A DNA stretch of 64,000 bases. It comes from Acestrorhynchus altus (lineage: Eukaryota > Chordata > Actinopteri > Characiformes > Acestrorhynchidae). The first letter of the stretch is position 1; the number at the start of each line of letters is the position of its first letter. Made by a program: the position numbers and the translations under genes. The notes under the pieces were generated by a model. It saw nothing but the letters and a program-made list of their open reading frames with translations, had not been told where the DNA came from and searched no databases. The DNA lies in the NCBI GenBank assembly GCA_034509495.1, contig CM067515.1, positions 13,808,881-13,872,880 of the forward strand, written 5' to 3'. This document shows positions 47,602 through 58,217 of this stretch, piece by piece.

Positions 47602-47946
47602 ACTGTAATAACAGTTACAGTACTGAGATTTTTACTGTAATAACAGTTACAGTACTGAGATTTCTACTGTAATAAGTTACAGTACTGAGATTTTTACTGT
47701 AATAAGTTACAGTACTGAGATTTTTACTGTAATAACAGTTACAGTACTGAGATTTTTACTGTAATAACAGTTACAGTACTGAGATTTTTACTGTAATAAC
47801 AGTTATAGTACTGAGATTTTTACTGTAATAACAGTTACAGTACTGAGATTGTTACTGTAATAAGTTACAGTACTGAGATTTTTACTGTAATAAGTTACAG
47901 TACTGAGATTTTTACTGTAATAACAGTTAAAGTACTGGGATGTTTT
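47602..47946. repeat. minisatellite, 11 units of 30/32 bp with internal palindrome
   Basis: Tandem units starting ACTGTAATAACAGTTACAGT and ending ACTGAGATTTTT. Unit starts: 47602, 47634, 47666, 47696, 47726, 47758, 47790, 47822, 47854, 47884, 47914; a partial twelfth begins at 47947. Units 3, 4, 9 and 10 are 30 bp, lacking a CA in the middle; the others are 32 (the last 33). In every unit ACTGTAA pairs with TTACAGT (or a one-base variant) across a 4-6-base loop, so the array can form a row of hairpins. There are no unique spacers, so it is not a CRISPR-like array. No ORF spans it. Confidence 0.95.
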
Positions 47947-48363
47947 ACTGTAATAATATTTACAGATTTGTAGTGTAACAATAATGTATTTTTATAATAA
48001 TATTATAAAAAATATAATACAATATAAAAACAATATAATTATAGTAATGCATTTTTATAATAATAGTAATGTAATCAATTTATTAATTAATCAATTAAAT
48101 AATTGCTGCTTTAATGTATTTTTATCAAATGTACTTCAGTGCTGATGCTCGAGTCACTGTGTATTTGACTGTTCAGAGCTCCTGGACGCTCTGTATAGAC
48201 GAACAAACTTCAGGCTGCCCCCAAATAGTAAGAGCTTGGTTGGGGGTCTGGCAGATCCGACGACCCCTCGGACGTACAGCCTCCCTGATGATGAGCAGCA
48301 TGGTGGGATTCAGTGTGTTCCTGCCCCATTCATCTCTCCTCCTCCTCCAGCTGCTCAATGGGC

Positions 48364-48364
<1 letters not shown>

Positions 48365-48411
<47 letters not shown>
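48365..48411. repeat. (GT)n microsatellite at the edge of the CpG-rich segment
   Basis: About 23 GT units immediately upstream of the CpG-rich stretch. Long open frames on both strands run through it and are artefacts. Confidence 0.95.
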
Positions 48412-48414
<3 letters not shown>

Positions 48415-48724
48415 AGGCTCGCACGGCGGTGCGCGGACCGGACCGGACCCCTTTGCCTGCGCGCGCGCTCCTCCTCGCGCTTCAGTCGCCTGTGAAGGGC
48501 GATCGGCTTCGGATGTCGAGCGCATGAAGGGGGTCGTTCGCGATGAGGGATGTACCGTTATCCCACCGCGCCTGGCCGTATGGTTGCCATTTTCCTCGCG
48601 GGGCGACGCTGCCGCTGCGACGAGCCGCGTTTTGAACTGGAATAAAGAAACAAAGGGGGCTGTGTGGACACAGCGCGAGCCACAGACCAACCGGGGGTCT
48701 GCTGTTTGACGATAACCGGTCGAG
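48412..48724 (+). promoter_or_regulatory. CpG island, predicted promoter and first exon of next gene
   Basis: The only strongly CpG-dense segment of the window, with runs such as GCGCGCGCGCTCC and CGCGGGGCGACGCTG and no TATA box. It ends at a consensus donor, GAG|GTAGGT, with GT at 48725-48726. I read it as TATA-less promoter plus a mainly noncoding first exon on the + strand. An ATG at 48524 opens a 61-codon frame closing at 48709, inside the exon, with no recognisable product; it would be an upstream ORF. In vertebrates ACOT7 is followed in the same orientation by GPR153, whose first exon is noncoding, so gpr153 is the likely owner. That is synteny-based inference only. Confidence 0.5.
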
Positions 48725-49369
48725 GTAGGTCACCAAAGCTTGCCAAAGGGTTTCTTCAGCTTGTGGCGGTCTCCAAGGCCAGTGGGATTCAGCTGCTATA
48801 GCAGTGAGATCTATTGTGCATTTGGTTTTATGAAGCCCATCTGAGAGCTTGGAGATGTTTTCCATGCATGAAGATAAGAGGCTGAAGTGTCTTGTTCCCA
48901 TTCCCCATTCCACCTTAAATGGGCAGCAGTTGAACTAGAGAGCAATGTAGTGTTGAGTTCAAATACTGCTCTGTTTAAGGTGGAATGGGGAATTGGAACA
49001 TAAAGCCAACTTCAACTCCATCCAAATCACTTCTTACCAGCTTTGATGCTGGAGCTCTGTCCAAGCATGGACCCCACCAACAGTGGAAGTGAATGAGTGG
49101 GGTTCAGGGCTAAACCTGAGATGTTCTCAAAGGTCTGGAGCAGAGCGGAAGCTTTTGATGACCCTATTATGTCTCTAATGTTTATTCAGTCCTCTGTGGC
49201 TACGTGCAACCCAGTGCAGCAAGAATGGGCTGCCATCTAATTACCAAACCCTCCACTGTGGCTGGGAACCTCCAGAACCTACTGTCCACAGTTCATGCCT
49301 AAGAACAGCAGCAGATGTTTTCTCTCAACCACTCCAGGTGTAATCAGGTTCAGGTAATCAATTTGGTGT

Positions 49370-49500
49370 GCTTGGTGTGGTGCAACAGATAACACCACCA
49401 GTGAAGCACCACACCATGTGGGATACTGGGGTACAAATCCCCGTCTGGGCAACTCCAAAAGGAGTCCATGGGCAACAGTCCTAACGCGTACTAAATTTAG
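49370..49500 (+). mobile_element. tRNA-derived SINE (family C) with A and B boxes
   Basis: TGGTGCAACAG at 49378-49388 fits the RNA polymerase III A-box consensus and GGTACAAATCC at 49430-49440 fits the B box with two changes; their spacing is tRNA-like. The body continues CCGTCTGGGCAACTCC and GGAGTCCATGGGCAACAGTC. The head cannot fold as a proper tRNA. Confidence 0.6.
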
Positions 49501-49648
49501 AGCTTACTCTTTATTGTTGTCTACAGCCATCATCAGCTGGACACATAACTGTATTCAGCGAATTTTCAAATGAATTTTCAAATGATGATCAGGAGCCACA
49601 TAATCTCCACAGTCTGAGAACTGCCACTTCCCACCAGACTGTAGTTCA

Positions 49649-49735
49649 CACTCTTAAAAATAAAGGTGCCAAAAGGGATTCCGTAAGAGAAGCACCTTTG
49701 GGGCCCTAAAGATGTGGTGAGACTTTCAAGAATTC
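49649..49735. mobile_element. MITE left end
   Basis: CACTCTTAAAAATAAAGGTG-CCAAAAGGGATTC, the inverted counterpart of the terminus at 50920-50955. Confidence 0.55.
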
Positions 49736-49959
49736 TGAGGTGTGAAGGAGAGATGGCACATGGGAATCAGTGGGTATCGATATTGTATTAATATCAAGAA
49801 AATCGATCATATATCGGGGGAAAGGAAAGAAATTCCAAATGAAAGTAGAATTCTGTAATAAATCTAGCCTGAAATAGCACACAATCAAACTTGGGTTGGG
49901 CTTTAGACTTTTTAACTCAAAGCCACTATGTGTTAACTGAAATATAGTATTATCCTATA

Positions 49960-50335
49960 GCCATATAATTTCTATGACACTAATATACAGTTATTTACAT
50001 GTAGATTTACATACTCTTATCATGGACATGGATGTTGGCAGTTACACATTGAATGATAACAGCCATTGTGTCTCATCTGACCATAAAATGTTTCTTCACA
50101 CATGTATGGTCAGCTGCAAATGTCCATTGAGCTTGAAGGTGTCAATTTTGCAGGGTCTTTTTCTTGGGTGGCAGCCTCTTAGTGTATGGTGATGGAAACT
50201 CGCTTGACAGTATTAGATTGTGACACTGGTGTTTTTTAATGGGCCGTGGGTTATTCCTCAACACACAAACCCTAATTTCTCCTCCATCTTCTTGTTCCAT
50301 TTGTGTGCATCACAGCCCAAGTGCTGTTCTAAAAG
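49960..50335 (-). pseudogene. Tc1-like remnant between two MITE ends
   Basis: The plus strand shows TCTCATCTGACCATAAAATG, equivalent to the minus-strand H-F-M-V-R/SDE region of a Tc1 transposase, followed by eroded sequence towards its N terminus. Broken throughout. Confidence 0.45.
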
Positions 50336-50649
50336 TATGCATGAGACATATAATTACGTGTAGTATTTACTATTTACAATTTTGTAACTAACCATACATT
50401 AGAACAATCACTTAAATGATTGATATCAGTTGTTGGTCCAAAGCTAGTTGATGTTTAGTAGCTAATGAAGGGGAATTTTGCCTTTTTCCACACAGAATTG
50501 TGGAATTTCCACACAGAATCCTTGACTTGTACACTTTGTCATTCAGAGTAGTTCAGTGTAAAACAGTTGTATAAGTAATATTGTAAATTGTAAAAATGAC
50601 TTTTTGAGGACTGTTTTGCCTTTTGCCTGCATGTACAGCACCACCATGA

Positions 50650-50790
50650 AACAACACTGCTCTGGGCGTGTGTGCTTACTGCTCCCTTGTGTGTATATTC
50701 ACTAATGTATATGTATGAGTTTCATTGTGTGGATGGGTTAAATATGGAGGGCAAATTTCCCTGTGTGCAGCAAAGTGGACCTGTATGCAC
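50650..50790 (-). repeat. GGATGGGTTAAAT-type repeat, copy 1
   Basis: Contains GTGTGCTTACTGCTCCCTTG and GTGGATGGGTTAAATATGGA-GGGCAAATTTCCCTGTGTG, the reverse complement of the repeat at 61555-61735. Confidence 0.6.
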
Positions 50791-50955
50791 ACGGCGTTAG
50801 ACAAGAACCATTTTTCGCAAAAGTAAATGTGTGTCTTCAGAAAGATTATTTACCAATTTAAGGGTTCTGCGCACCCTTGATGCTTTTTTAAACAGTTGTT
50901 ATTTCTGTCAAAGACCCCTTTTCAGCACCTTTATTTTTAAGAATGTATTTTATAG
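50790..50955. mobile_element. MITE right part
   Basis: GGGTTCTGCGCACCC through CCCCTTTTCAGCACCTTTAT-TTTTAAGAATG. Its reverse complement matches the 49649 terminus, so the two may be ends of one element split by about 1 kb of insertions. Confidence 0.5.
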
Positions 50956-52099
50956 GGTTCTTTGCATTTCACTTTAAACCACTGTGAATGACTTAACCAT
51001 TTAGTTGTGTGTAAATGATAAACATTGGTGGAATCGTCCATCAGTTAGGAATATCTCATTATGAAGCTGAGTTTTTAAAGGTGGAATATCATGGTTTCAA
51101 TATTGTATGCCAAAATAGAAAGTGCTATTGTGCCAACTCTACCTAGAACATTTATTTTCAAGAATGAAGGACACTGGACCAAGTGAGAAGTGCTTTGACC
51201 CTTTTCAAACCAAAGAGAAGCCAGCACTTAGTATCTAGACAGTTGTTTACCAAAATCCTATTAAATATGGAAAACACTTGAAACAACGGAAGCAAGAACT
51301 GTTGCAGTTGATTGAGTGAGACAGTCACCTGTGCAAATGGCTTCCTCATGTGGCCCTTGGAAGAGATTTAAATGTAAATTCCAGGAGCTTATTTGTGAGC
51401 AGAGAGGTGTGCTGATAATTAGAACCTATTAGTCATATCTAAAAAACGGTCTTTTATGTTGGTGTATCAGAGTGAACAGAACACCACTGCAAGGAGAATC
51501 TACGATGAGTCAAATCATCACGCCACAATGAGATATGATTTGCTGCGATGAGGTCAACAGTTAGGGAGGTGCAGCCCCCAGTGATTTCCCATGGGTTTAG
51601 AAGATAGGTCTAACAGATGAATTTCAAACACCGCTTCAGTAGAGTCACTGCTCCCCAAGGTGTTTGTGCAATCACATGCATATTTTGAAAGAATTTTCCC
51701 TGATGATTGACAATATGGATTAATGATTTCTTTCCAAAACAACTAAATTAAACAGCTCCAGGAAGAGTCCTTACTGACATGCAGCCTTAGTACTTGGAGA
51801 GATAGGATGAGCTTCACAGATATAATGTAGGAATAAGACTTGAGTTATAGTTTCCTTGCAGTTTCCTTGGCCTTTATTGTTAAAGGGAATATATGAAGCA
51901 TTCCAGACTCCAACTCTTTCTATGGAATCCACGAAAATTCCCACCTCAACCAATCAGATCAAAATGTGGCATAGATAGGAAAATATGTAAAGCCCACTTA
52001 AACTCTGCATCTCAGCCTGGTCAAAAATACATCTTATGTTGAGGCTCAAAATCATGAATAAATGCATGTTTGTCAATGACCCACTTTATTTTTTGTTTA

Positions 52100-52265
52100 A
52101 AGTTAGTTTGTTGTCTATTCCCATGTGCGGGTTAGGACTCCATCTCTCAGACTCCAGATCCTGGAGGACTGTGGTGTTGGTGGAACATGAATTTACGATC
52201 TCCTGTAAGCATAATCAGCAGGCAGTTAGACAGGTGTGCCACTCTGGTGCTCTGCAGATAGCAGA
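52100..52265 (-). mobile_element. tRNA-derived SINE (degenerate)
   Basis: The plus strand shows TTTACGATCTCCTGTAAGCA, then AGGCAGTTAGACAGGTGTGC-CACTCTGGTGCTC, the inverted tRNA-like head of a fish SINE, preceded by CTCAGACTCCAGATCCTGG. Related in layout to family A. Confidence 0.5.
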
Positions 52266-52692
52266 ATCCACCCAGCCCAATTTTGACAGAAAAAGAGTAG
52301 CTCATAGTGATGTGCATTTTAATTAGATATGGCACTGGTCCAGTACCTGGTATCAGCATCAAATGCTTGCTGTATTGGTGAGAAAAAATACCACCTTAAC
52401 CATCAAGCATTTTTTAGCTGATGTGTGTTTGAATAATTACTAAAGATGTGTGCAAATACTGTTACATAACATACATGTTACATACTGTTAACAACTAGGG
52501 CTAGGTGATATATGTGGATATTTATATTGATATTGTGATTTAAACAGAGTCGGATATGGGATGAGGGTTTTACATTTATTTTTAATTAGTAATCTTGCGG
52601 AAACCTTTTTTCTGCTCCCTTGCTCTGCTCTGTTCCCTCGTCTCAGCTCCTTGCTTCTTTCTTATGTACACATCATGGAGGGGGTATTAGAC

Positions 52693-52694
<2 letters not shown>

Positions 52695-52766
<72 letters not shown>

Positions 52767-52788
52767 TGTGTGTGTGTGTGTGTGTGTA
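52695..52788. repeat. (AT)n(GT)n compound microsatellite
   Basis: About 34 AT units passing directly into about 12 GT units. Capable of cruciform extrusion. Confidence 0.95.
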
Positions 52789-54286
52789 GTAATGTTGTGT
52801 AGTAATCACTAATGTGATGCTAGGAACTTTCTGTGGTTTCCAAAGCTTCACAGGTGGTTGCTATGGTATCCAAAGGCATTGCTATGATGTTGCTACGTGG
52901 TTAGTATGTGATTATTAGGATAATTCCATAGGCTGGAATGGACACCACATTCAGTTCTGAAGTGGAGGAGATTCATGCAGCCAGCTACTTTAATCCAAAG
53001 ATTACTAAACTCCTGTGACTAGAATGAGAAATAAATCACTAATTACGATATGTGTTCTTCAAGATGTACTTGAAGGAATCACTAGACATTCAGTTTCCCT
53101 GGAGAAGTGCTTGAGGTTTCTGGCTCAGATTCATCTTCAGCAACTCTCCTGGCAGTTTGCTTGTCTGCATAGTTGTTCATGCAATTTAGCATTTTACAAG
53201 TTAAACATTTTGTTGCTGAGCGTAACATTTGCCCAATCCATATTCATTACTTTAATTAGCTCACTTTGCTCTCATCTGCACAGCATTTCAGATGCAGTTA
53301 GGGTGTTTTGCTAGTGAACCTCCATGTAGATAATAATGCTCAAACTTGAGGTAGAAGCCAGTGTCTAAAAGTAGAAACAACGGATGTGGTTACATGGTGG
53401 TACCTTGAAACAGATATTTGATCCTATTGTATTAACTGAAATGAAGTTTCCAGTATTGCTAATAATTGATTCTACATAGTTTTAGGATCACAGAAAGGGT
53501 TAGACCTTCATCCCTGCCTCCGATGTCAAAATATGACTAATGGAATACTCCATAATCACCATAATATTTGCATAATTGCTTAATGGTGGTTAAATGACCG
53601 GGTCAGACATTTTGGTGATCATCTTCAAAGCACAATAAAACCATAATACAGTCAGTCAGTGGACAATATCCTTAAGGAAACCTTCTAAAAGCGCACAGGG
53701 TACATGATAGAGACCTTGGCAGTAGGCAGAATTAAACAGGGAGCCCATTCTCCCCTGATATGTTTAGGCTTCTGCATTTATCTTCTTCATTCTGTGCCTT
53801 ACAAGGAAGATATGACTCAGCCATGAAATCAGTCCCTGACTTCCTGATGAGTAATTTGTATTATAAAAATATATCAAGCAGAGGGAAGGGAGGATATAAT
53901 GCAGTGCTGTTTGCAACTTGTTATTACATTCGTTTATACAGTATGTAGTCTACAGTATTTGTTCAACTACATGCCCATTAAAGTTTGACAGGGCCTAGAA
54001 TGTGGAGGAATGTGCATTGGCATGGTGTCTTTTTACCGTTTCCGGGACCAGTCTGGGACAGTTGGAAATAGACTAGCTCAGTTCAGACCCTTGAGTTCAG
54101 AACCAAGTCATAAATCCAGTTAATCACGTTTTTTCAATCACAAGCACTACGATGAATTACATGGATTCTGTAATATTGCCTGCAGTTTAATAGTCAGTTA
54201 AAAATAATAGATGTCACTGACCATTAATTATACACTGGTTGACAGTGTTACATTATGTAATGAACAATGTTTACTTTAAATGAATA

Positions 54287-54290
<4 letters not shown>

Positions 54291-54341
<51 letters not shown>
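54291..54341. repeat. (TG)n microsatellite
   Basis: About 25 TG units. Confidence 0.95.
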
Positions 54342-54343
<2 letters not shown>

Positions 54344-57130
54344 AGAAGGTTTCAAGTGCTTTTCTCCAAAAATAAGACTGAAACCAGTAATGTTTAAGCT
54401 AAATCAAATAGAATAATAATAATGGAATATCTTATTTTATTCAGTTACAGTATATGCTTGAATCCTGCTGCACAAATGATGTGTTTCTGCTAATATATTA
54501 GAAGAACATAAAACATTACATTAAACATGCAATAATATATGTACATCTTTTGGTTACTATTAATATGAATGTGTTGTCCACACATGATAAATAATTCTCC
54601 CTCGGTTCTCTAATGTTGGGGTCACTATAGGTCAATGTAAGGCATTCGATTATGAGATGGAAAAATGTTGATTTACTGCGTCTTCTTTTGTGTTAAAAAT
54701 AATAACCCCCACAAACGGGGTAAATAAGAGGTTGTTAAACCAATCATGGTTTAAGTGATGTGAAATCTCCCTGCACTGTCCCCCCGTTCCATTCCATGCC
54801 TTTTCACCAGAAGGCCTGGTTTTTGTCATGTCCCTGCCAGACGCTCTGACTTTAATTTTGTTTTGGAAACTCACTTCTTAGTGTAATTACAAGCAGAGTG
54901 TTTCCACTCGGGTCCCTGTCCTCACAGATGCACTCCCCATGCTCTTCTCTGCACTATGTATCAACAACGGAACAGAAGACACTGTTTTAATGAGCCCATA
55001 GTACTGAGGGTGCTGCACTTTGATCCACCTCAACTAGGGTGTTAGTCACTCTTTCTCTTGCACTCTCTCCCTCCCTCTCTCTCTCTGTCTCTCTTGCTGT
55101 CGCACTCTCCCACTGTGGGTGATGTAGATTTTTCTGACAAGGCAGAGCCTCCGATCCTTTCTGCAACCTTATAGACCTGTGCTTTCTGGCAACACACATT
55201 CATTTTAATCAGTGTGCTTCTGTAAAAAAAACCTCCTGCATGAAAAGATGTAGGTCAACGTCTCAGCGTCACACCCCAAAGCATGGAGAATGACGTCTTC
55301 TGAAACTGAGGCGCAGCTGGAGGGGTGACGGGTGGTGTGGGGTGGGGGTTGGTTGCAGTTATTTTAGTGCGTTTCAAATGCTTATTCATGAACGTAAATA
55401 CAACATACCTAAAGCACATTATGTCACTCCAATTAAAAAAAAGCAAAAAAAACTTTTTTTGACCTTGCTTTGACATAAAATATTCCTGTTGTATTATTTT
55501 GTCTTGTATAATTATAGTGAGTACCACAGTTAACCAATAAGGGTTCTGTATGGTTTCCAACACAATGCAATGTAATGGAAGCAAGCTACTTTTACAAGAC
55601 CTTTCCACTGGAAGTCAAATTATCATGAAATTAATTTGGATGCAGTGATATAGGAAAGAAAAATAGGCACTCCATCAAAATACCTGTTACTGTAAATAGT
55701 TAAGTAAATAACTATTAAAATTCATTAAGCACTGTAACAACATAATGTGTTACTGAATGTGTTTGGCAGTGATGGGATGTACTGTGCCAAGGCTTCAGAG
55801 TGTGTGTCGAGAAATCCAGCAAGTGTTTTATGAAGCATGTATTGAAGTTTTAATCTGTAAGGGCAAGTGACATCAGTGATGACTTGCTGGTTTAGGAAGT
55901 GGTTTGAGTTTTGATAAATCATATTTGAAGTCACGATCATCCCAGTATTCATAAGCACAATCACTGCTTTTTCTTTGGAAAACACTGCAGTGAGGTTTTG
56001 GAGGTGATACTTACAAGGCAGGAAAGAGTCCATCACAAATAGTTGAAATGGCAGTAAAGGTTTTGACCAGCAGAGGGGATTGTGTGCACATAAAGCCTCA
56101 AGAAATGAACAGTATTTTGAACTAAATTGGATGTAAAGCACCAAGGCTAGTCTGTTAATCCCTTTAACATTTATATTTTGAGTTATTTTCTAGCTAAAAT
56201 ATCTTCAGCTATTATTAAATGACGATAAAACATATTTTGCAGGTATAGACTACCTTCATAACATAGTTAAAAGATTAGCAGGCCCATTGTACGACTGTGG
56301 TTTTCCCTGTGGTTTACATATTTCATGCAATATTTAACGCTGGGAATCCACAGCCTCTTTATGAGGTCTTAAAACGTGAAGCAAGATCAGTAGGTTACAG
56401 AATTAAAACTCACTGAATGTTAAATGTTTGCGTAACTTGGTTTGTATTGACAATTTAGTAGTTACCCCTTCCACATTCTTTGCCCAGTTAGCAGTCAGCA
56501 CCAATCAGACAAGCAATGTGAATTGGTTAGTGTACTTTATTCTTATTTCAACCAGTGATCATTCTTCTCATTTATAATGTCACTCAAATGTGTTCCAGAA
56601 GAGCTTTTATCATGTCCATGTGGTACTTCTATCAATGTTATCTGGATCCCTACCCTGTATTTGTCATTCAAGTCGCAGCACTCATCATAAAGCACAGACC
56701 TTATTGGCTGTGTAGCTTCATGTGCAGAATCTTGGGCTGTCTTGCTGCACTGCTGCTTTGATGTCTATTCACAGATTTTTAATGATGTGTAGGACAGGGG
56801 AGACTGTGAGGGCTCTCAAGAACTGACTGTTCACTTGCTGCCCAATATGTACACCTCTGCCCCTTGACGGGGGCCATTGTAATCAATTTTGTTCACTTCA
56901 GCTGTCCGTCGTCTTAATGTTATAGCTGAACAGCATAATTCACACCAATATTATTTGAATATTTGGTATTCGAGTTCATTCAATAATCGAGCTTGTTCAA
57001 CAATCTAGTGATTGTTTTGCTACCCATGGATTTATTAACATTTATTGTTCGTATCCAGCACAGGCCCACACTGTAAACATATATGAACAAAAAACATGTC
57101 CCACTTTTTTTTGTCCTGCACTTAGTGTTA

Positions 57131-58217
57131 CACTGATCAAAATATTAAAGGAACACTTACATCACACATCACATCTCTATGAATGAAAAACTGATGTTGA
57201 AAATGACTGTTAGTGTGAACTGTTAAGATGACAGTAACAGTAGCAAGTTGAAGCTGAAATGATCTCAAAAAGGCATAAAGTTAAGGATGATAAGCAATCT
57301 TGGGAGATTTGATGGCTGAGATCTCAGACCTTAACTGCCCTGTTAGAGTGATGGCTTGATTACAATCATTGTTAGGAAAAGTCAGGTGATGCAGATTTCA
57401 AAGCTTTATAAATACCCTCCTCTAACCTCATCCACAATAAAACAGCAGGCATGGGAAAGTGGCAATTAACAGGAACAATGGAGGTCAAGATAAGGTCTGG
57501 AAGACCAAGACATTTTGAAGAGACTGCTCGTAGGATGGCTAGAAAGGCAAATCAGAAAGGAAGATTTAGTAGATTCTGACGTTGTAGTGCATTGTTCTAT
57601 TGTGCAGCGACACTGGCACAAATATGACCTTCATAGAAAGGTCATCAGAAAAAAACCTTTCCTGCATTCTCACCACAAAATTCAGTGTCAAACGTTTTCA
57701 CAGTTAAAACATCTTAACAGTTAAACGTCCTTAAAAGTCCTGTGGACTGTTAATGTTAAAATAGAACTCTTTGGAAGCAATGAGCAAAGATATGTTTTGA
57801 GAAATAAGGGCACAGAATTTAATTAAAAGAACACCCCACCAACCATTAAGCATGATGTGTTGCAGTCAATGGCACCGGGAACATTTCACGGATAGAGGGA
57901 ATTAAAGATTCAATGAAATTCCAGAAAATTGTTCCACCTCGCACAAAGGAGCAGATACAAGTCCTGCTGTCCTGCTCTCTTCCTGTCCTGGTATTTCCTT
58001 CATGGTAAGGAGAGAGTAAATGTCAATGACCACCACCTGCTAAACCCTTACTTTTTCTCTTGATGTTGCCTCTCTGGTGCCTCTGTTGTCACTTTCATTT
58101 GCACCAAAGCAGGTGAACCTGATTGACAACTGCTTATGCTTCCTAACTGAGCAGATTGATATCCTTAAGGCTTAACTGACTTTGTGTTATACTGTGATAA
58201 TTGATTTTTGAGCAGTG
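57131..58217 (+). mobile_element. decayed Tc1-like transposon with TA duplication
   Basis: The ends CACTGATCAAAATATTAAAG and, inverted, CACTGCTCAAAAATCAA are flanked by TA at 57129-57130 and 58218-58219. From about 57495 the plus strand reads GRPRHFEETARRMARKANQK, the hinge and second HTH of the transposase DNA-binding domain, then eroded central blocks (GAAACATTTTGAG-like, AACCATTAAGCATGATGTG). The catalytic C-terminal half is replaced by unrelated-looking CT-rich sequence before the 3' end. 1,087 bp, several stops. Confidence 0.75.

Larger units (their letters stand above)
34481..48149. other. intergenic region downstream of acot7
   Basis: About 13.7 kb between the acot7 polyadenylation signals and the CpG-rich segment. 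All recognisable content is repeats listed separately. Stretches without any recognised feature are about 36.0-39.0 kb, 39.9-42.0 kb (apart from a GT array and a moderately GC-rich patch at 40.7-40.95 kb) and 45.3-47.2 kb. No cellular gene recognised on either strand. Confidence 0.55.

Noticed and set aside
47602..47946. Regular repeats resembling a CRISPR array
   Set aside because: Units are contiguous with no unique spacers, and the context is vertebrate; it is a minisatellite.
48524..48709. 61-codon frame as the protein start of the downstream gene
   Set aside because: It ends inside the exon before the donor and has no recognisable sequence; at most an upstream ORF.
48114..48913. Several frames of 111-143 codons on both strands
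   Set aside because: They run through the GT array and the CpG island, give Cys-Val or Thr-His runs and have no recognisable domain. CpG-rich DNA is poor in stops.
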